A stretch of 64,000 nt of DNA from Candidatus Handelsmanbacteria bacterium (lineage in GTDB: Bacteria > Latescibacterota > UBA2968 > UBA8231), in the NCBI GenBank assembly GCA_016867395.1, contig VGJS01000004.1, forward strand, positions 16,966 to 80,965, written 5' to 3'. The notes beneath the pieces were generated by a model that ran no database searches, was not told the DNA's origin, and was given only the letters and a program-made list of their open reading frames with translations. The position numbers and the translations under genes were made by a program. The first letter of the stretch is position 1. Each line of letters starts with the position of its first letter. Positions 17,698-26,362 of the stretch are shown one piece after another.

Positions 17698-18618
17698 ATG
17701 AAAAAGCGCGTGCGCGAGATCCTCAGCTGGTACGGCAGCGACAACCCCGGCACCCTGACCAACCTGGCCCGCCTGCTCAACCACGGCAAGCTGGGCGGCA
17801 CCGGCAAACTGGTCATCCTGCCGGTGGACCAGGGGGTGGAGCACGGGCCGGGCCGCAGCTTCGCCCCCAATGCGCCGGCCTACGACCCGCGTTACCACTT
17901 TGAATTAGCCATTGAGGCCGGCCTTAACGCCTACGCCGCGCCCCTGGGCTTTCTGGAAGCCGGGGCCCAGGACTACGCCGGGGACCTGCCCCTAATCCTC
18001 AAGCTCAACAACCGCGAAAACCTCAACAACGAGCGCGATCCCAACCAGGCGATCACCGGCTCCGTCGAGGCGGCCTTGCGTCTGGGCTGTGTGGCCATCG
18101 GCTACACCGTGTACCCCGGCTCGGCCCTGCGCACCGAGATGTACGAAAAACTCCAGGCCCTCGCCGAGGAGGCCAAGCGCCACGGCCTGGTGGTGGTGGC
18201 CTGGTCCTACCCGCGCGGCTCAGGGATCAGCAAGGAGGGCGAGACCGCCCTGGACGTCTCGGCCTACGCCGCCCAGATCGTCGCGCAGTTGGGCGCCCAC
18301 ATCATCAAGGTGAAACCACCCACCGCCTTTGTGGAGCAGGAGGAGGCCCGCAAGGTCTACGAGAGGGCCGGCGTGCCCACGGGCACCCTGGCCGAGCGCA
18401 TCAAACACGTGGTGGATTCCTCCTTCGCCGGCCGGCGGGTGGTCATCTTCTCGGGCGGGGCAGCCAAGGACGAGGCGGCCATCTACGAGGAGATCCGCGG
18501 CATCCGCGACGGGGGCGGGTTCGGCTCTATCATGGGCCGCAACGCCTTCCAACGCCCCCGCGACAAGGCCCTCGAACTTCTGCACAACGTCGTCCAGATC
18601 TACGCCGGCAAGATTTAG
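17698..18618 (+). CDS. fbaB: Class I fructose-bisphosphate aldolase (DhnA/FbaB type)
   Basis: This 306-residue enzyme is of the archaeal-type class I aldolase family. Diagnostic segments are KLVILPVDQGVEHGPGRSF, YDPRYHFELAIEAGLNAY, VVVAWSYPRGSG, AHIIKVKPP (Schiff-base Lys near residue 203), RRVVIFSGGAAKD and SIMGRNAFQRP. It cleaves fructose-1,6-bisphosphate to DHAP and glyceraldehyde-3-P. DHAP is also the backbone precursor for the ether-lipid enzyme encoded downstream. The gene starts 3 nt after glk and is followed by an intrinsic terminator. Confidence 0.93.
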   Translation: MKKRVREILSWYGSDNPGTLTNLARLLNHGKLGGTGKLVILPVDQGVEHGPGRSFAPNAPAYDPRYHFELAIEAGLNAYAAPLGFLEAGAQDYAGDLPLILKLNNRENLNNERDPNQAITGSVEAALRLGCVAIGYTVYPGSALRTEMYEKLQALAEEAKRHGLVVVAWSYPRGSGISKEGETALDVSAYAAQIVAQLGAHIIKVKPPTAFVEQEEARKVYERAGVPTGTLAERIKHVVDSSFAGRRVVIFSGGAAKDEAAIYEEIRGIRDGGGFGSIMGRNAFQRPRDKALELLHNVVQIYAGKI

Positions 18619-18633
18619 GCCGGCTCACCATTG

Positions 18634-18670
18634 GAGGCTCCGCCCGCGCCAGGGGGGGCCTCTTCTTTTT
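18634..18670 (+). terminator. Intrinsic terminator after fbaB
   Basis: GAGGC (18634-18638) pairs with GCCTC (18658-18662), with extra C/G pairing inside the stem. TCTTCTTTTT follows directly. It lies 15 nt past the fbaB stop and before kdsC. Confidence 0.5.
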
Positions 18671-18694
18671 GCCACCCCCTCTGCGGAGTCATCC

Positions 18695-19246
18695 ATGCCT
18701 CTCACCACCCAGGAACTGCACACCCGCGCCCAAAAGATCCGCCTGATCCTCACCGACGTGGACGGGGTGTGGACCGACGGCAAACTCTGGTACGTGCCCG
18801 GCCACGGCGAGGAGATGGTCGAGGTCAAGGCCTTCAACACCCAGGACGGCATGGCCTTCCGCTGGGCCCACGCCGCCGGCCTCAAGACCGGCCTGATCAG
18901 CGGCCGCGAGTCGCCGGGGGTCACCCACCGCGCCCGCATGTTGGGCGTCACCTACATCTACCAGAACTTCCTGGAGAAGATCCCCCCCTACGAGGAGATC
19001 CTTAAACAGTCCGGCCGGAGCGACGCCGAGGTGGCCTATCTGGGCGACGACCTGCCGGACCTGCCCCTGATGAACCGGGTGGGCCTGGGGGTGGCCGTGG
19101 CCAATGCCCGTTCCCAGGTGAAGGCCGGGGCCGGCTATGTGACCGCGGCCCCAGGCGGGGACGGGGCCATCCGCGAGGTAATCGAGTTGATCATGGAGGC
19201 TCAGGGGACCTGGGCTGCGGTGCTGGAGAAGTACGGAGTGGCCTGA
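18695..19246 (+). CDS. kdsC: KdsC-like HAD phosphatase
   Basis: This 183-residue protein matches the KdsC (3-deoxy-manno-octulosonate-8-phosphate phosphatase) subfamily of HAD enzymes. It shows LTDVDGVWTDGKLWY (DxDGxxTDG nucleophile motif), FNTQDGMAFRWAHAAGLKTGLISGRES, YIYQNFLEKI and YLGDDLPDLPLMNRVGLGVAVANA. The product Kdo is needed for LPS inner core, fitting a Gram-negative envelope. A role as the related N-acylneuraminate-9-phosphatase cannot be excluded. ATG 18695 follows the fbaB terminator, so it may have its own promoter. Confidence 0.82.
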   Translation: MPLTTQELHTRAQKIRLILTDVDGVWTDGKLWYVPGHGEEMVEVKAFNTQDGMAFRWAHAAGLKTGLISGRESPGVTHRARMLGVTYIYQNFLEKIPPYEEILKQSGRSDAEVAYLGDDLPDLPLMNRVGLGVAVANARSQVKAGAGYVTAAPGGDGAIREVIELIMEAQGTWAAVLEKYGVA

Positions 19247-19330
19247 ACCTGGGGCCGAGTGGCACCGCTTGCCCCCTCCCGGCGAAAATGCTTGTTTTTC
19301 TTTAGCAATCCTCGAAGGGGACTGAATCTG

Positions 19331-21097
19331 ATGAAGCAGGACAACCTGATCCACCCCCCGCCACCGGTAATGACCGCCGCAGAAGCCGAAAGCCCGGAGA
19401 GCTGGGGCTTTCGCGATACGAGATTTGCCTTCACCGAGGACGGGGTAGTCACCATGCTCGGCAACCGCTACGAGCTGAGCGGAAAAAAGCTAGCCCGACT
19501 GCTGCCGTGGATTTGCGAGGTCTTGCAGGTCGAGGTCGATCCCCGCGACCTGCACCGGTCTTCCTACCCGACGGCAATCCCCGAGGCCATCGAGTCAAAA
19601 CCCTTTCTGGAGGCCATCAGCGTCTTTCTCCAGCCCGACCAGCTCGACCGGGACGGCGAGGTCCGCCTGCGCCACGGCCACGGTCAAACCCAGGAGGAGG
19701 TATTTGCTATCAAGTACGCCTGCCTCGGGCGCATCCCCGACCTAACGGTTCACCCGCACAGCGACGAGCAGGTGGCCAAACTGGTCGAGGCCGCCAAAGA
19801 GCACAACGTGGTGCTGATCCCCTTTGGCGGCGGCACCAACGTGACCGACGCTCTGCGCTGTCCCGAGGGCGAAAGGCGGATGATCGTTTCGGCCGACATG
19901 CGGCGGATGAACCGCATCCGCTGGATCGACAAGGAAAACATGATGGCCTGCATCGAGGCCGGCGCGGTGGGGCGCCACCTTGTGGCGCAGCTCGCCGAAC
20001 ACGGCCTGACCATGGGGCACGAGCCGGACAGCGTGGAATTCTCCACCCTGGGGGGCTGGATCGCGACCAATGCCAGCGGCATGAAGAAGAACAGGTACGG
20101 CAATATCGAGGACCTCGTCGTCGATCTGAGCGTGGCCACTGCCGACGGCCGGCTGGCCCACCTGAACACCGCCCCGCGCGAATCCATTGGCTCTGACCTG
20201 CGCCGCTTGATCTTTGGCTCCGAGGGCACCCTGGGCATCATCACCTCGGCAGTGGTCAAGCTCTTTCCCCTGCCCGAGGTCCAAAAGTACGGCTCGATCA
20301 TCTTCCCCTCCTATGAAGACGGGTACCGGTTCATGCGCGACATGGCCCATGCCGGAGCGATCCCGGCCAGCGTCCGCCTAGTCGACAACCTCCAGTTCCA
20401 GTTCGGCCAGACGCTCAAGCCGGCAGCCCAGGGGTTGGCGGCCTGGAAGAGCAGGCTGGAGAAGTTCTTCGTTCTCAGTGTGAAGGGCTTTAACCCTGGG
20501 CGGATGGTCGCCCTGACCCTGGTTTTTGAGGGAACGCGGAACGAGGTCGCCCGCCAGCAGCGCGAGGTCTATCACATCGCCGCCGGGCACGGGGGCATGA
20601 AGGCCGGCAGCGAGAACGGCCGTCGGGGCTATCAACTGACCTACAGCATCGCCTATATCCGCGATTTCCTGTTGAATTACTACATCATCGCCGAGAGCTT
20701 CGAAACCTCCTGTGCGTGGAGCGACGCGCTGGCCATCGACGCCAATGTCAAGCGGATCCTGTACGCGGAGTACGAGAAGCGCGGTCTGCCCGGCAAGCCT
20801 TTTATCACCTCGCGCATCACCCAGGTCTACCGGACCGGGGTGGCGATCTACTTCTACTTTGGCTTCTACTACAAGGGCGTCGAGAACCCCTCGCAGGTCT
20901 ACCTCGAACTGGAGACCATCGCCCGCCACGAGATCCTGCGCTGGGGCGGCTCGCTGTCCCACCACCACGGCGTCGGCAAGATACGCCGGGCCTTCCTGCC
21001 CGAAATCATGTCCCAGACCGGCCTGAAGTGGAAGCAGGAGATCAAGCGCGGCCTCGATCCGCAGAATATCTTCGGGGCGGGCAACCAGAACCTGTAA
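19331..21097 (+). CDS. agpS: Alkylglycerone-phosphate synthase (AGPS), ether-lipid enzyme
   Basis: This 588-residue FAD enzyme closely resembles eukaryotic AGPS rather than generic glycolate oxidases. A PCMH-type FAD domain carries IPFGGGTNV (about 160-168), GHEPDSVEFSTLGGW, NASGMKKNRYGNIEDLVV and GSEGTLGIIT. The cap and C-terminal part has ASVRLVDNLQFQFGQTLKP, TYSIAYIRDFLLNYY, AESFETSCAWSD, RITQVYRTGVAIYFYF, the active-site triple His in SLSHHHGVGK (about residue 543) and LDPQNIFGAGN at the end. AGPS swaps the acyl chain of acyl-DHAP for a fatty alcohol, creating the ether bond. No peroxisomal signal is expected. ATG 19331 has GGGGA upstream. The downstream SDR overlaps by one base. Confidence 0.9.
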   Translation: MKQDNLIHPPPPVMTAAEAESPESWGFRDTRFAFTEDGVVTMLGNRYELSGKKLARLLPWICEVLQVEVDPRDLHRSSYPTAIPEAIESKPFLEAISVFLQPDQLDRDGEVRLRHGHGQTQEEVFAIKYACLGRIPDLTVHPHSDEQVAKLVEAAKEHNVVLIPFGGGTNVTDALRCPEGERRMIVSADMRRMNRIRWIDKENMMACIEAGAVGRHLVAQLAEHGLTMGHEPDSVEFSTLGGWIATNASGMKKNRYGNIEDLVVDLSVATADGRLAHLNTAPRESIGSDLRRLIFGSEGTLGIITSAVVKLFPLPEVQKYGSIIFPSYEDGYRFMRDMAHAGAIPASVRLVDNLQFQFGQTLKPAAQGLAAWKSRLEKFFVLSVKGFNPGRMVALTLVFEGTRNEVARQQREVYHIAAGHGGMKAGSENGRRGYQLTYSIAYIRDFLLNYYIIAESFETSCAWSDALAIDANVKRILYAEYEKRGLPGKPFITSRITQVYRTGVAIYFYFGFYYKGVENPSQVYLELETIARHEILRWGGSLSHHHGVGKIRRAFLPEIMSQTGLKWKQEIKRGLDPQNIFGAGNQNL

Positions 21098-21870
21098 TGG
21101 GCAGAAGGGCATTGATCACCGGCGCGTCTTCGGGCATCGGCAAGGCCCTGGCGCTCGAATATGCTAGCCGGGGCTTTGACCTCTTGCTGACCGCGCGCAA
21201 CCAGGCCCAGTTGCAGGCCCTAGCCGCCCAGTGCGCGGACCGCTGCGGCGTGGCCGCCCAGGTGCTAGCCGCCGACCTCGCGGACCCCGCCGCCACCGAG
21301 GCCCTAGTCCTCGCCGCGCTCAAAGAGCCGCTTTACACCCTGGTCAACAACGCCGGCTTTGCTATCAAGGGCGAGTTTGTCGCCACAGACATCGGGGAGG
21401 AACTGGACCTGCTCAACGTGCAACTGATCGCCATGCTCAGGCTGACCAAGGCCGTGCTGCCGGCGATGATCGCCAGGGGCGAGGGGCGGATCATGAACAT
21501 CGCCTCGGTCTACTCCTTTTCGGCCGTGCCCAGGCAGGCGGTTTATTCGGCCTGCAAGTCCTTCATGCTCTCGTTTTCCGGTGCCCTGGCCCACGAGCTG
21601 CGTGGCAAAGGGGTGCGCGTGACCGCGGTCTGCCCTGGCACGACGCGGACCGAATTTCGCCGGCGCGCCGGCATCGGTGAAAAAAGTGGGGCAGGGATGG
21701 CCCCCGAAGAGGTCGCCCGCCTCGCCTTTGTTGCCAGCGAGGCCGGGAAGGCCACCGTGGTGCCCGGTTTCTGGAACCGGGTTTTTGTCTTTGCCTCGCA
21801 GCACCTGCCCCTCGCCGCCGCGGCCTCGCTGGTCAGCTATATCAACGACCACCGCGGGGTCAACAAGTGA
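21097..21870 (+). CDS. SDR reductase, candidate acyl/alkyl-DHAP reductase
   Basis: This 257-residue classical SDR has the GASSGIGKALA cofactor motif at residues 10-20, NNAGFAIKGEF, a catalytic Ser in IMNIASVYSF, and YSACKSFML (YxxxK). It ends in a hydrophobic helix (LPLAAAASLVSYI). It starts inside the AGPS stop (TAATG), so the two are translationally coupled. In known ether-lipid pathways the AGPS product is reduced at C2 by an SDR (Ayr1/DHRS7B type), which makes that role attractive here. The family assignment is firm; the substrate is inferred from position. Confidence 0.8.
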   Translation: MGRRALITGASSGIGKALALEYASRGFDLLLTARNQAQLQALAAQCADRCGVAAQVLAADLADPAATEALVLAALKEPLYTLVNNAGFAIKGEFVATDIGEELDLLNVQLIAMLRLTKAVLPAMIARGEGRIMNIASVYSFSAVPRQAVYSACKSFMLSFSGALAHELRGKGVRVTAVCPGTTRTEFRRRAGIGEKSGAGMAPEEVARLAFVASEAGKATVVPGFWNRVFVFASQHLPLAAAASLVSYINDHRGVNK

Positions 21871-21903
21871 TATGGACGCGCCCCCTTCCCGCCGACCAGA
21901 CCC

Positions 21904-23079
21904 ATGAAACTCATCGGCGGCATCCCGGTCTGGGGCAACCCAGTAGATGAGGGGGCGCTCCGCCAGATAAAGAACTGCGCCCGGAGCGCCGATGCCGCGG
22001 CCCTGATGGCCGACCATCATCTGGGCTACGCGGTGCCCATCGGTGGGGTGGTGGCCTACGAGGACCGGATCAGCCCCTCGGGGGTGGGGTACGACATCGC
22101 CTGCGGCAACAAGGCCGTGCTGACCGATCTGCCCGCCGCCGAGGTCCGCGCCCGCATCAGACCCATCATGGACCAGATCTGGTCCACCCTTTCCTTTGGC
22201 ATCGGCTGCAAGAACAACACCCGCGTCGATGACGAACTCTTCGACGACCAGACCTGGTCCCTGCCGGCGGTGGCCCCGCTCAAGAAGATGGCCCGGGAGC
22301 AACTGGGCACCATCGGCTCGGGCAACCACTATGTGGACCTCTTGGAGGACGAAGAGGGCCGCCTGTGGATCGGGGTCCACTTCGGCTCGCGCGGCCTGGG
22401 CTACCGAACCGCCACCTACTTTCTGCGGGCCGGCGGAGCCAAGGACGGCATGGAGGTCGATCCCCTGGTGTTGCCCATCGCCTCTGACCTGGGCGCCGAG
22501 TACCTGGCCTGCATGAAACTGGCCGGCCGCTACGCCTACGCCGGCCGCGACTGGGTCTGCGAGGAAGTGGCCCGCCTGCTGGGGGCCACCATTCTGGAAG
22601 AGGTCCACAACCACCACAACTTCGCCTGGCGCGAAAAACACCAGGGCCGGGACCTGTGGGTAGTCCGCAAGGGCGCCACCCCCGCCTTTCCCGGGCAGCG
22701 CGGCTTCGTGGGCGGCTCCATGGGGGATATCTCGGTGATCCTCGAAGGGGTCGAGTCGGAGGAGGCGAAACACGCGCTCTACTCGACCGTACACGGGGCC
22801 GGCCGGGTGATGAGCCGCACCGCCGCCCGGGGAAAGATCCACCACAAGACCGGCAGGGTCATCTCCCCAGGCGCGGTCTCGCGCCAGATGATGCTCGACT
22901 GGATCAGGGAACAGGACGTCGAACTGCGCGGGGCCGGCACCGACGAATCGCCCCACTGCTACAAGCGCCTGCCCGAGGTGCTGGCCCACCATGCCCCGAT
23001 GGTCCGCATCCTCCATACCCTCAAGCCGGTAGGGGTGGCCATGGCCGGCGAGGACGAATTCGACCCGTACAAGGACTGA
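21904..23079 (+). CDS. rtcB: RtcB-family RNA ligase
   Basis: This 391-residue protein has all the metal and guanylate motifs of RtcB: SGVGYDIACGN (about 59-69, Asp64 and Cys67), GTIGSGNHYVDL, GVHFGSRGLGY, VHNHHNF, VRKGATPA and STVHGAGRVMSR (guanylated His). RtcB joins 2',3'-cyclic phosphate (via 3'-P) to 5'-OH RNA ends using GTP and Mn. It starts 33 nt after the SDR and 9 nt before the PhyH-like gene, so it appears to be in the same transcript. No archease (rtcA/rtcR) gene is present. Why an RNA ligase sits among lipid genes is unclear. Confidence 0.9.
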   Translation: MKLIGGIPVWGNPVDEGALRQIKNCARSADAAALMADHHLGYAVPIGGVVAYEDRISPSGVGYDIACGNKAVLTDLPAAEVRARIRPIMDQIWSTLSFGIGCKNNTRVDDELFDDQTWSLPAVAPLKKMAREQLGTIGSGNHYVDLLEDEEGRLWIGVHFGSRGLGYRTATYFLRAGGAKDGMEVDPLVLPIASDLGAEYLACMKLAGRYAYAGRDWVCEEVARLLGATILEEVHNHHNFAWREKHQGRDLWVVRKGATPAFPGQRGFVGGSMGDISVILEGVESEEAKHALYSTVHGAGRVMSRTAARGKIHHKTGRVISPGAVSRQMMLDWIREQDVELRGAGTDESPHCYKRLPEVLAHHAPMVRILHTLKPVGVAMAGEDEFDPYKD

Positions 23080-23088
23080 ACGGACTCC

Positions 23089-23904
23089 ATGATCCCCTCT
23101 AATGACGAATACTTCTTCGACCTGCGCGGCTACACTGTCATCCCCCGGGCCCTGGACCCCGCGCACCTAGCCGCGATCAATGCCTGGATCGACGCCCTGC
23201 CCCCGCTCGAAACCGGGCAGTGGCTCGGCAATGTGTACACCCAGTCCTACGGCGGCATCGACGGGATCAACCTGCAGGACATCATCGAGGCCGGCGAGCT
23301 CTTTGAGCGCCTGATCGACCACCCCGCCTGGATCGACCCAGTGCGCCACTATCTGGGACCCAGCACCAAGCCCTACATCTACGAGATCTTCGTCAATGTG
23401 CGCGGGACGGGCGGGTACATCGGGGTGCATTCGGGGGGGCACAACGTGGACCACTACCAGCGCAGCGGCCGGCGCAATGGCCAGTGGGTCTGCCCCATGC
23501 TCTCCCTGCTGGCGCCCCTGACTGACGTGGGACCTGGGGATGGGGCCACGGTGGTGGTGCCCGGCAGTCACAAGTCCGACCTCCCCCATCCCCAACAGGA
23601 AGGGCGAGGCAGGATCACCAGTGGCCCGGGCGAGGTGTTGGAAGGGGCGATCGAAATCCACCTCGAGGCCGGCGACGCCCTGCTCTTCAACGACGCCCTC
23701 TGCCACGGTTCGGCCCAGCGCCTCAACCCAGGCCAGCGGCGGATGATCACCATCCGTTACGTGCCGGCCATGCACGCCCACCGCTTCGGCTACCAGCCCT
23801 CGCCGGAGCTGGTTTCCCGATTGACCCCGGAGCGGCTGGCCCTGGTGCAGCCCATCGCCCCCCGCCAGCGGCCGGTCCCCCCCGACAGAAGAGGAAACCC
23901 TTGA
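23089..23904 (+). CDS. Phytanoyl-CoA-dioxygenase-like protein
   Basis: This 271-residue protein resembles the PhyH Fe(II)/2-oxoglutarate dioxygenase family. It has FFDLRGYTVIPRALDPAHLAAIN at the N-terminus, GVHSGGHNVDHYQ in the position of the proximal iron site, MLSLLAPLTDVGPGDGATVVVPGSHKSDLP, GDALLFNDALCHGSAQR (distal His) and RRMITIRYVP (2-OG Arg). The proximal HxD is not in its usual WHxD form, so activity is uncertain. Many Latescibacterota-like proteins carry an HGG-type variant here. Substrates of bacterial members are mostly unknown. It overlaps the next gene as TTGA. Confidence 0.75.
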   Translation: MIPSNDEYFFDLRGYTVIPRALDPAHLAAINAWIDALPPLETGQWLGNVYTQSYGGIDGINLQDIIEAGELFERLIDHPAWIDPVRHYLGPSTKPYIYEIFVNVRGTGGYIGVHSGGHNVDHYQRSGRRNGQWVCPMLSLLAPLTDVGPGDGATVVVPGSHKSDLPHPQQEGRGRITSGPGEVLEGAIEIHLEAGDALLFNDALCHGSAQRLNPGQRRMITIRYVPAMHAHRFGYQPSPELVSRLTPERLALVQPIAPRQRPVPPDRRGNP

Positions 23905-25790
23905 ACACCGACGACGACCCGACACAGCTCCACTACACCCCCCCCGAGCGCCTGGTGCAGGAGTTCGCCTGCCGCGGGTTGGTGGTTCTCTCCCCCGAGA
24001 GCCTCGGTGTCCCGGCCCAGATCCACGCCCAGGTCTACGCGCAGGAGAAGGCTGCGTACCTGGCCAAGAAGCCCATCTCCCCGGCCAGTGTGCCCGAGGT
24101 GCTCCAGGTGCTCAATGCTCCCGGCCTGGTTGCCGCCTGCGACCAGTTGATCGGCCCCAACTGGGCCATCGTCCCCTTCACCCACAACGCCTCCTTCACC
24201 AGCGGGGCGCGGGACCAGCACTGGCACAAGGACGACAACGGACCTTACAACGCCCGCAAGCAGCGCCACCACCAGGCCGTGCAGATCGAGATGCTCTATT
24301 ACCCCCAGGCAGTGCGCCCTGACATGGGGCCCACGGCGACCATCCCCTACTCGCAGTACTGGGCCCTCAACCACGAGGAGAACCAGGACAACTTCGCCGG
24401 GGCCGACCACCTCGACTTCAACTACATGCTCAGCGGCATGGAAGGCCAGCCCATCAGCGGCCCGGATTCCAAATACAGCCCCGAAGACATCCGCCACCGC
24501 CGCACGGCCCACGACCTGCGCATGCGCCAGGCGGTGACGGATACTGGCTGGCCCCTGGTCCTGCCCTTGGAGGCGGCCCCGCTGCGGGCCGGCAGCATCG
24601 TGCTGTATTCCCACAACACCTACCACCGAGGGAACCACCGCCGCGACGACTGGCAGGCCTGGGAGCAGAACCCCCGCTTCATGTGGCGCTTCTGGCTGTA
24701 CCGCACCGCCGAGCCGGCCGGCGATCCCCTCCCCGAGCCGGACTGGAACCGCCTCGGCATCGACCCCCTTACCCAGGTGGACCTCGCCGATCCGGGCGAG
24801 GATCTCACTGCAGTCTGGCGCTATCACTACCACTGGATGGTGACGGGCCGCACCCCGCCCCCGCGCCCCGGGCAAGCCGAGACCCTGGCAGCGCAGTTGT
24901 ACGCCAAGCACGAATCGGCCGAGCCGGCCCGCATCGGCGCGGCGTACCGGCTGGCCGCCCTCGGCGACCGAAGGCTGGCGGCGCAACACCTCGAAAGAGC
25001 CCTGTACGACGAGCGGGAGAGCGTGCGGCGGGCCGCCACCTACGGCCTGATCGCCCTGGGACCGGAGGCGACCCCGGTCTTTCTCCGGGCGACTGCCTCG
25101 CCGCTCAAGTGGGTGCGCAAGGCCGGGGTGTACGGCCTGGGGGATGCCAGCCCGCTCACCAGCGAAGTCTTGCAGGCAGCAGCGACCCGCCTGGAGACCG
25201 ACCCCTCCGTGTACGTCCGCGCCGTGGCCGCCGGCACCCTGGGCTGCCTGGGCCGCCGCGCCATCGCCACCGGCGAGGGCCGCGACCTGGTGCCCGCCTG
25301 CCTCGTAGCCCTGGTGCAGAGCCTCTCTCGCGAGGAGAACCGCCCCTGCATGAGCCGGGCCCAGGGCCGGTCCATCAAGTTTGTGCGGCCCACCGACGAG
25401 TGCGACGTGTGCGAGGGGGCCGGGGTCGACTTCGGCCTGGAGCGCTTCAAGCCGGTGCGCTCGGCGGTCCGCGAGAACGCCCTGTGGTCCCTCGTCATCC
25501 TCTGCTCCCACGGCGCCGGGGTGTTGAGAGAGGCCCTGGAGCCGGCGGTGCTGGCCCTGAAAAAGGTGATACGCGAGGACCAGAACGCCATCTGTGTCGG
25601 CATGGCGATGGACGCCCTGAGCCGGCTGGTCCACCTGCGCCCGGCCGGCGAGGCGGAAGCGCCCGCGATCAGGGCCCTGAAAGCCGAACTAGTGGATGTG
25701 CTGGGAGAGGCGCCCCTCCGGCCCTGGGAGGCCCTGGTGCGGGGGGGCTTCGGCGCAGAGAACTTGGCGCGCTTTGCCCCGCCGGCCTGA
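23901..25790 (+). CDS. PhyH-like dioxygenase fused to HEAT repeats
   Basis: This 629-residue two-domain protein has a PhyH-like dioxygenase at about residues 10-290, with the intact HxD in HWHKDDNG (His109, Asp111) and a distal His in YSHNTYHRGNHR. The C-terminal half (about 340-620) is alpha-helical with HEAT/PBS-lyase-type repeats such as RRAATYGLIALGPEATPVFL and WVRKAGVYGLGDASPL. A Cys cluster (DECDVCEGAGVD, about 495-506) interrupts the repeats and could bind metal. The TTG start at 23901 has GAGGAAA upstream and overlaps the previous stop. HEAT modules usually bind protein partners or phycobilin-like ligands, so this may be a dioxygenase recruited to a target. The substrate is unknown. 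Confidence 0.78.
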   Translation: MNTDDDPTQLHYTPPERLVQEFACRGLVVLSPESLGVPAQIHAQVYAQEKAAYLAKKPISPASVPEVLQVLNAPGLVAACDQLIGPNWAIVPFTHNASFTSGARDQHWHKDDNGPYNARKQRHHQAVQIEMLYYPQAVRPDMGPTATIPYSQYWALNHEENQDNFAGADHLDFNYMLSGMEGQPISGPDSKYSPEDIRHRRTAHDLRMRQAVTDTGWPLVLPLEAAPLRAGSIVLYSHNTYHRGNHRRDDWQAWEQNPRFMWRFWLYRTAEPAGDPLPEPDWNRLGIDPLTQVDLADPGEDLTAVWRYHYHWMVTGRTPPPRPGQAETLAAQLYAKHESAEPARIGAAYRLAALGDRRLAAQHLERALYDERESVRRAATYGLIALGPEATPVFLRATASPLKWVRKAGVYGLGDASPLTSEVLQAAATRLETDPSVYVRAVAAGTLGCLGRRAIATGEGRDLVPACLVALVQSLSREENRPCMSRAQGRSIKFVRPTDECDVCEGAGVDFGLERFKPVRSAVRENALWSLVILCSHGAGVLREALEPAVLALKKVIREDQNAICVGMAMDALSRLVHLRPAGEAEAPAIRALKAELVDVLGEAPLRPWEALVRGGFGAENLARFAPPA

Positions 25791-26362
25791 TGAACTGGCT
25801 GGCCCATTTCCTGCTCGCCGAGCCCGAGCCCGCTTTTCGCGTGGGCAGCGTGTTGCCCGATTTCGCCCCCCCTGCCCTGCTGGCCGCCCTGCCCCCTGTC
25901 TTCCAGTCCGGCATCAAGCAGCACCGCCGGGTGGATCTCTTCACCGACGCCCATCCCCTCTTCCGCCGCAGCCGGCACCGCTTCCCTTCGCCCTTGCGCC
26001 GTTTTGCCGGCATCCTCACCGACGTCTTCTACGACCACCTGCTGGCCCGGAACTGGTCCTCCCACTCTGCGGTGCCCCTGCCCGACTTCGCCGCCCAGGT
26101 CTATGCGGCCATCGCAACCTGCCGCCCCGAGCTGCCGCCCGAGATCTACGGCCGCCTGGCGAGGCTGCGGGACGCCGACCTGTTGGGGGCGTACGGGGAA
26201 TTGGAGGGCCTCGCCCGGGTGCTGGCCGGCATCGGCGCCCGACTGCGGCGGCCGGTGGACCTGGGGGCGGCCCTTCCCGTCCTACGGGATCAGTTCGCCG
26301 GCTTTGCCGCAGACTTCAAGGCGTTCTTTCCCGAACTGCGCGAGGCTGCGGCGGCCGGCTAG
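25790..26362 (+). CDS. acpH: ACP phosphodiesterase (AcpH, DUF479)
   Basis: This 190-residue protein matches AcpH: MNWLAHFLLAEPE at the start, GSVLPDFAPPALLAAL, then GIKQHRRVDLFTDAHPLFRRS and AGILTDVFYDHLLARNW with the HD-type metal ligands. AcpH removes the 4'-phosphopantetheine arm from acyl carrier protein, turning holo-ACP back to apo-ACP. ATG 25790 overlaps the preceding TGA (TGATG). It ends the candidate lipid operon. Its stop codon shares a CTAG with the convergent ada gene. Confidence 0.85.
   Translation: MNWLAHFLLAEPEPAFRVGSVLPDFAPPALLAALPPVFQSGIKQHRRVDLFTDAHPLFRRSRHRFPSPLRRFAGILTDVFYDHLLARNWSSHSAVPLPDFAAQVYAAIATCRPELPPEIYGRLARLRDADLLGAYGELEGLARVLAGIGARLRRPVDLGAALPVLRDQFAGFAADFKAFFPELREAAAAG

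Noticed and set aside
21304-23166. 620-codon ORF antisense to SDR and rtcB
   Set aside because: High-GC third-position effect; the sense strand encodes two well-conserved enzymes with full motif sets.
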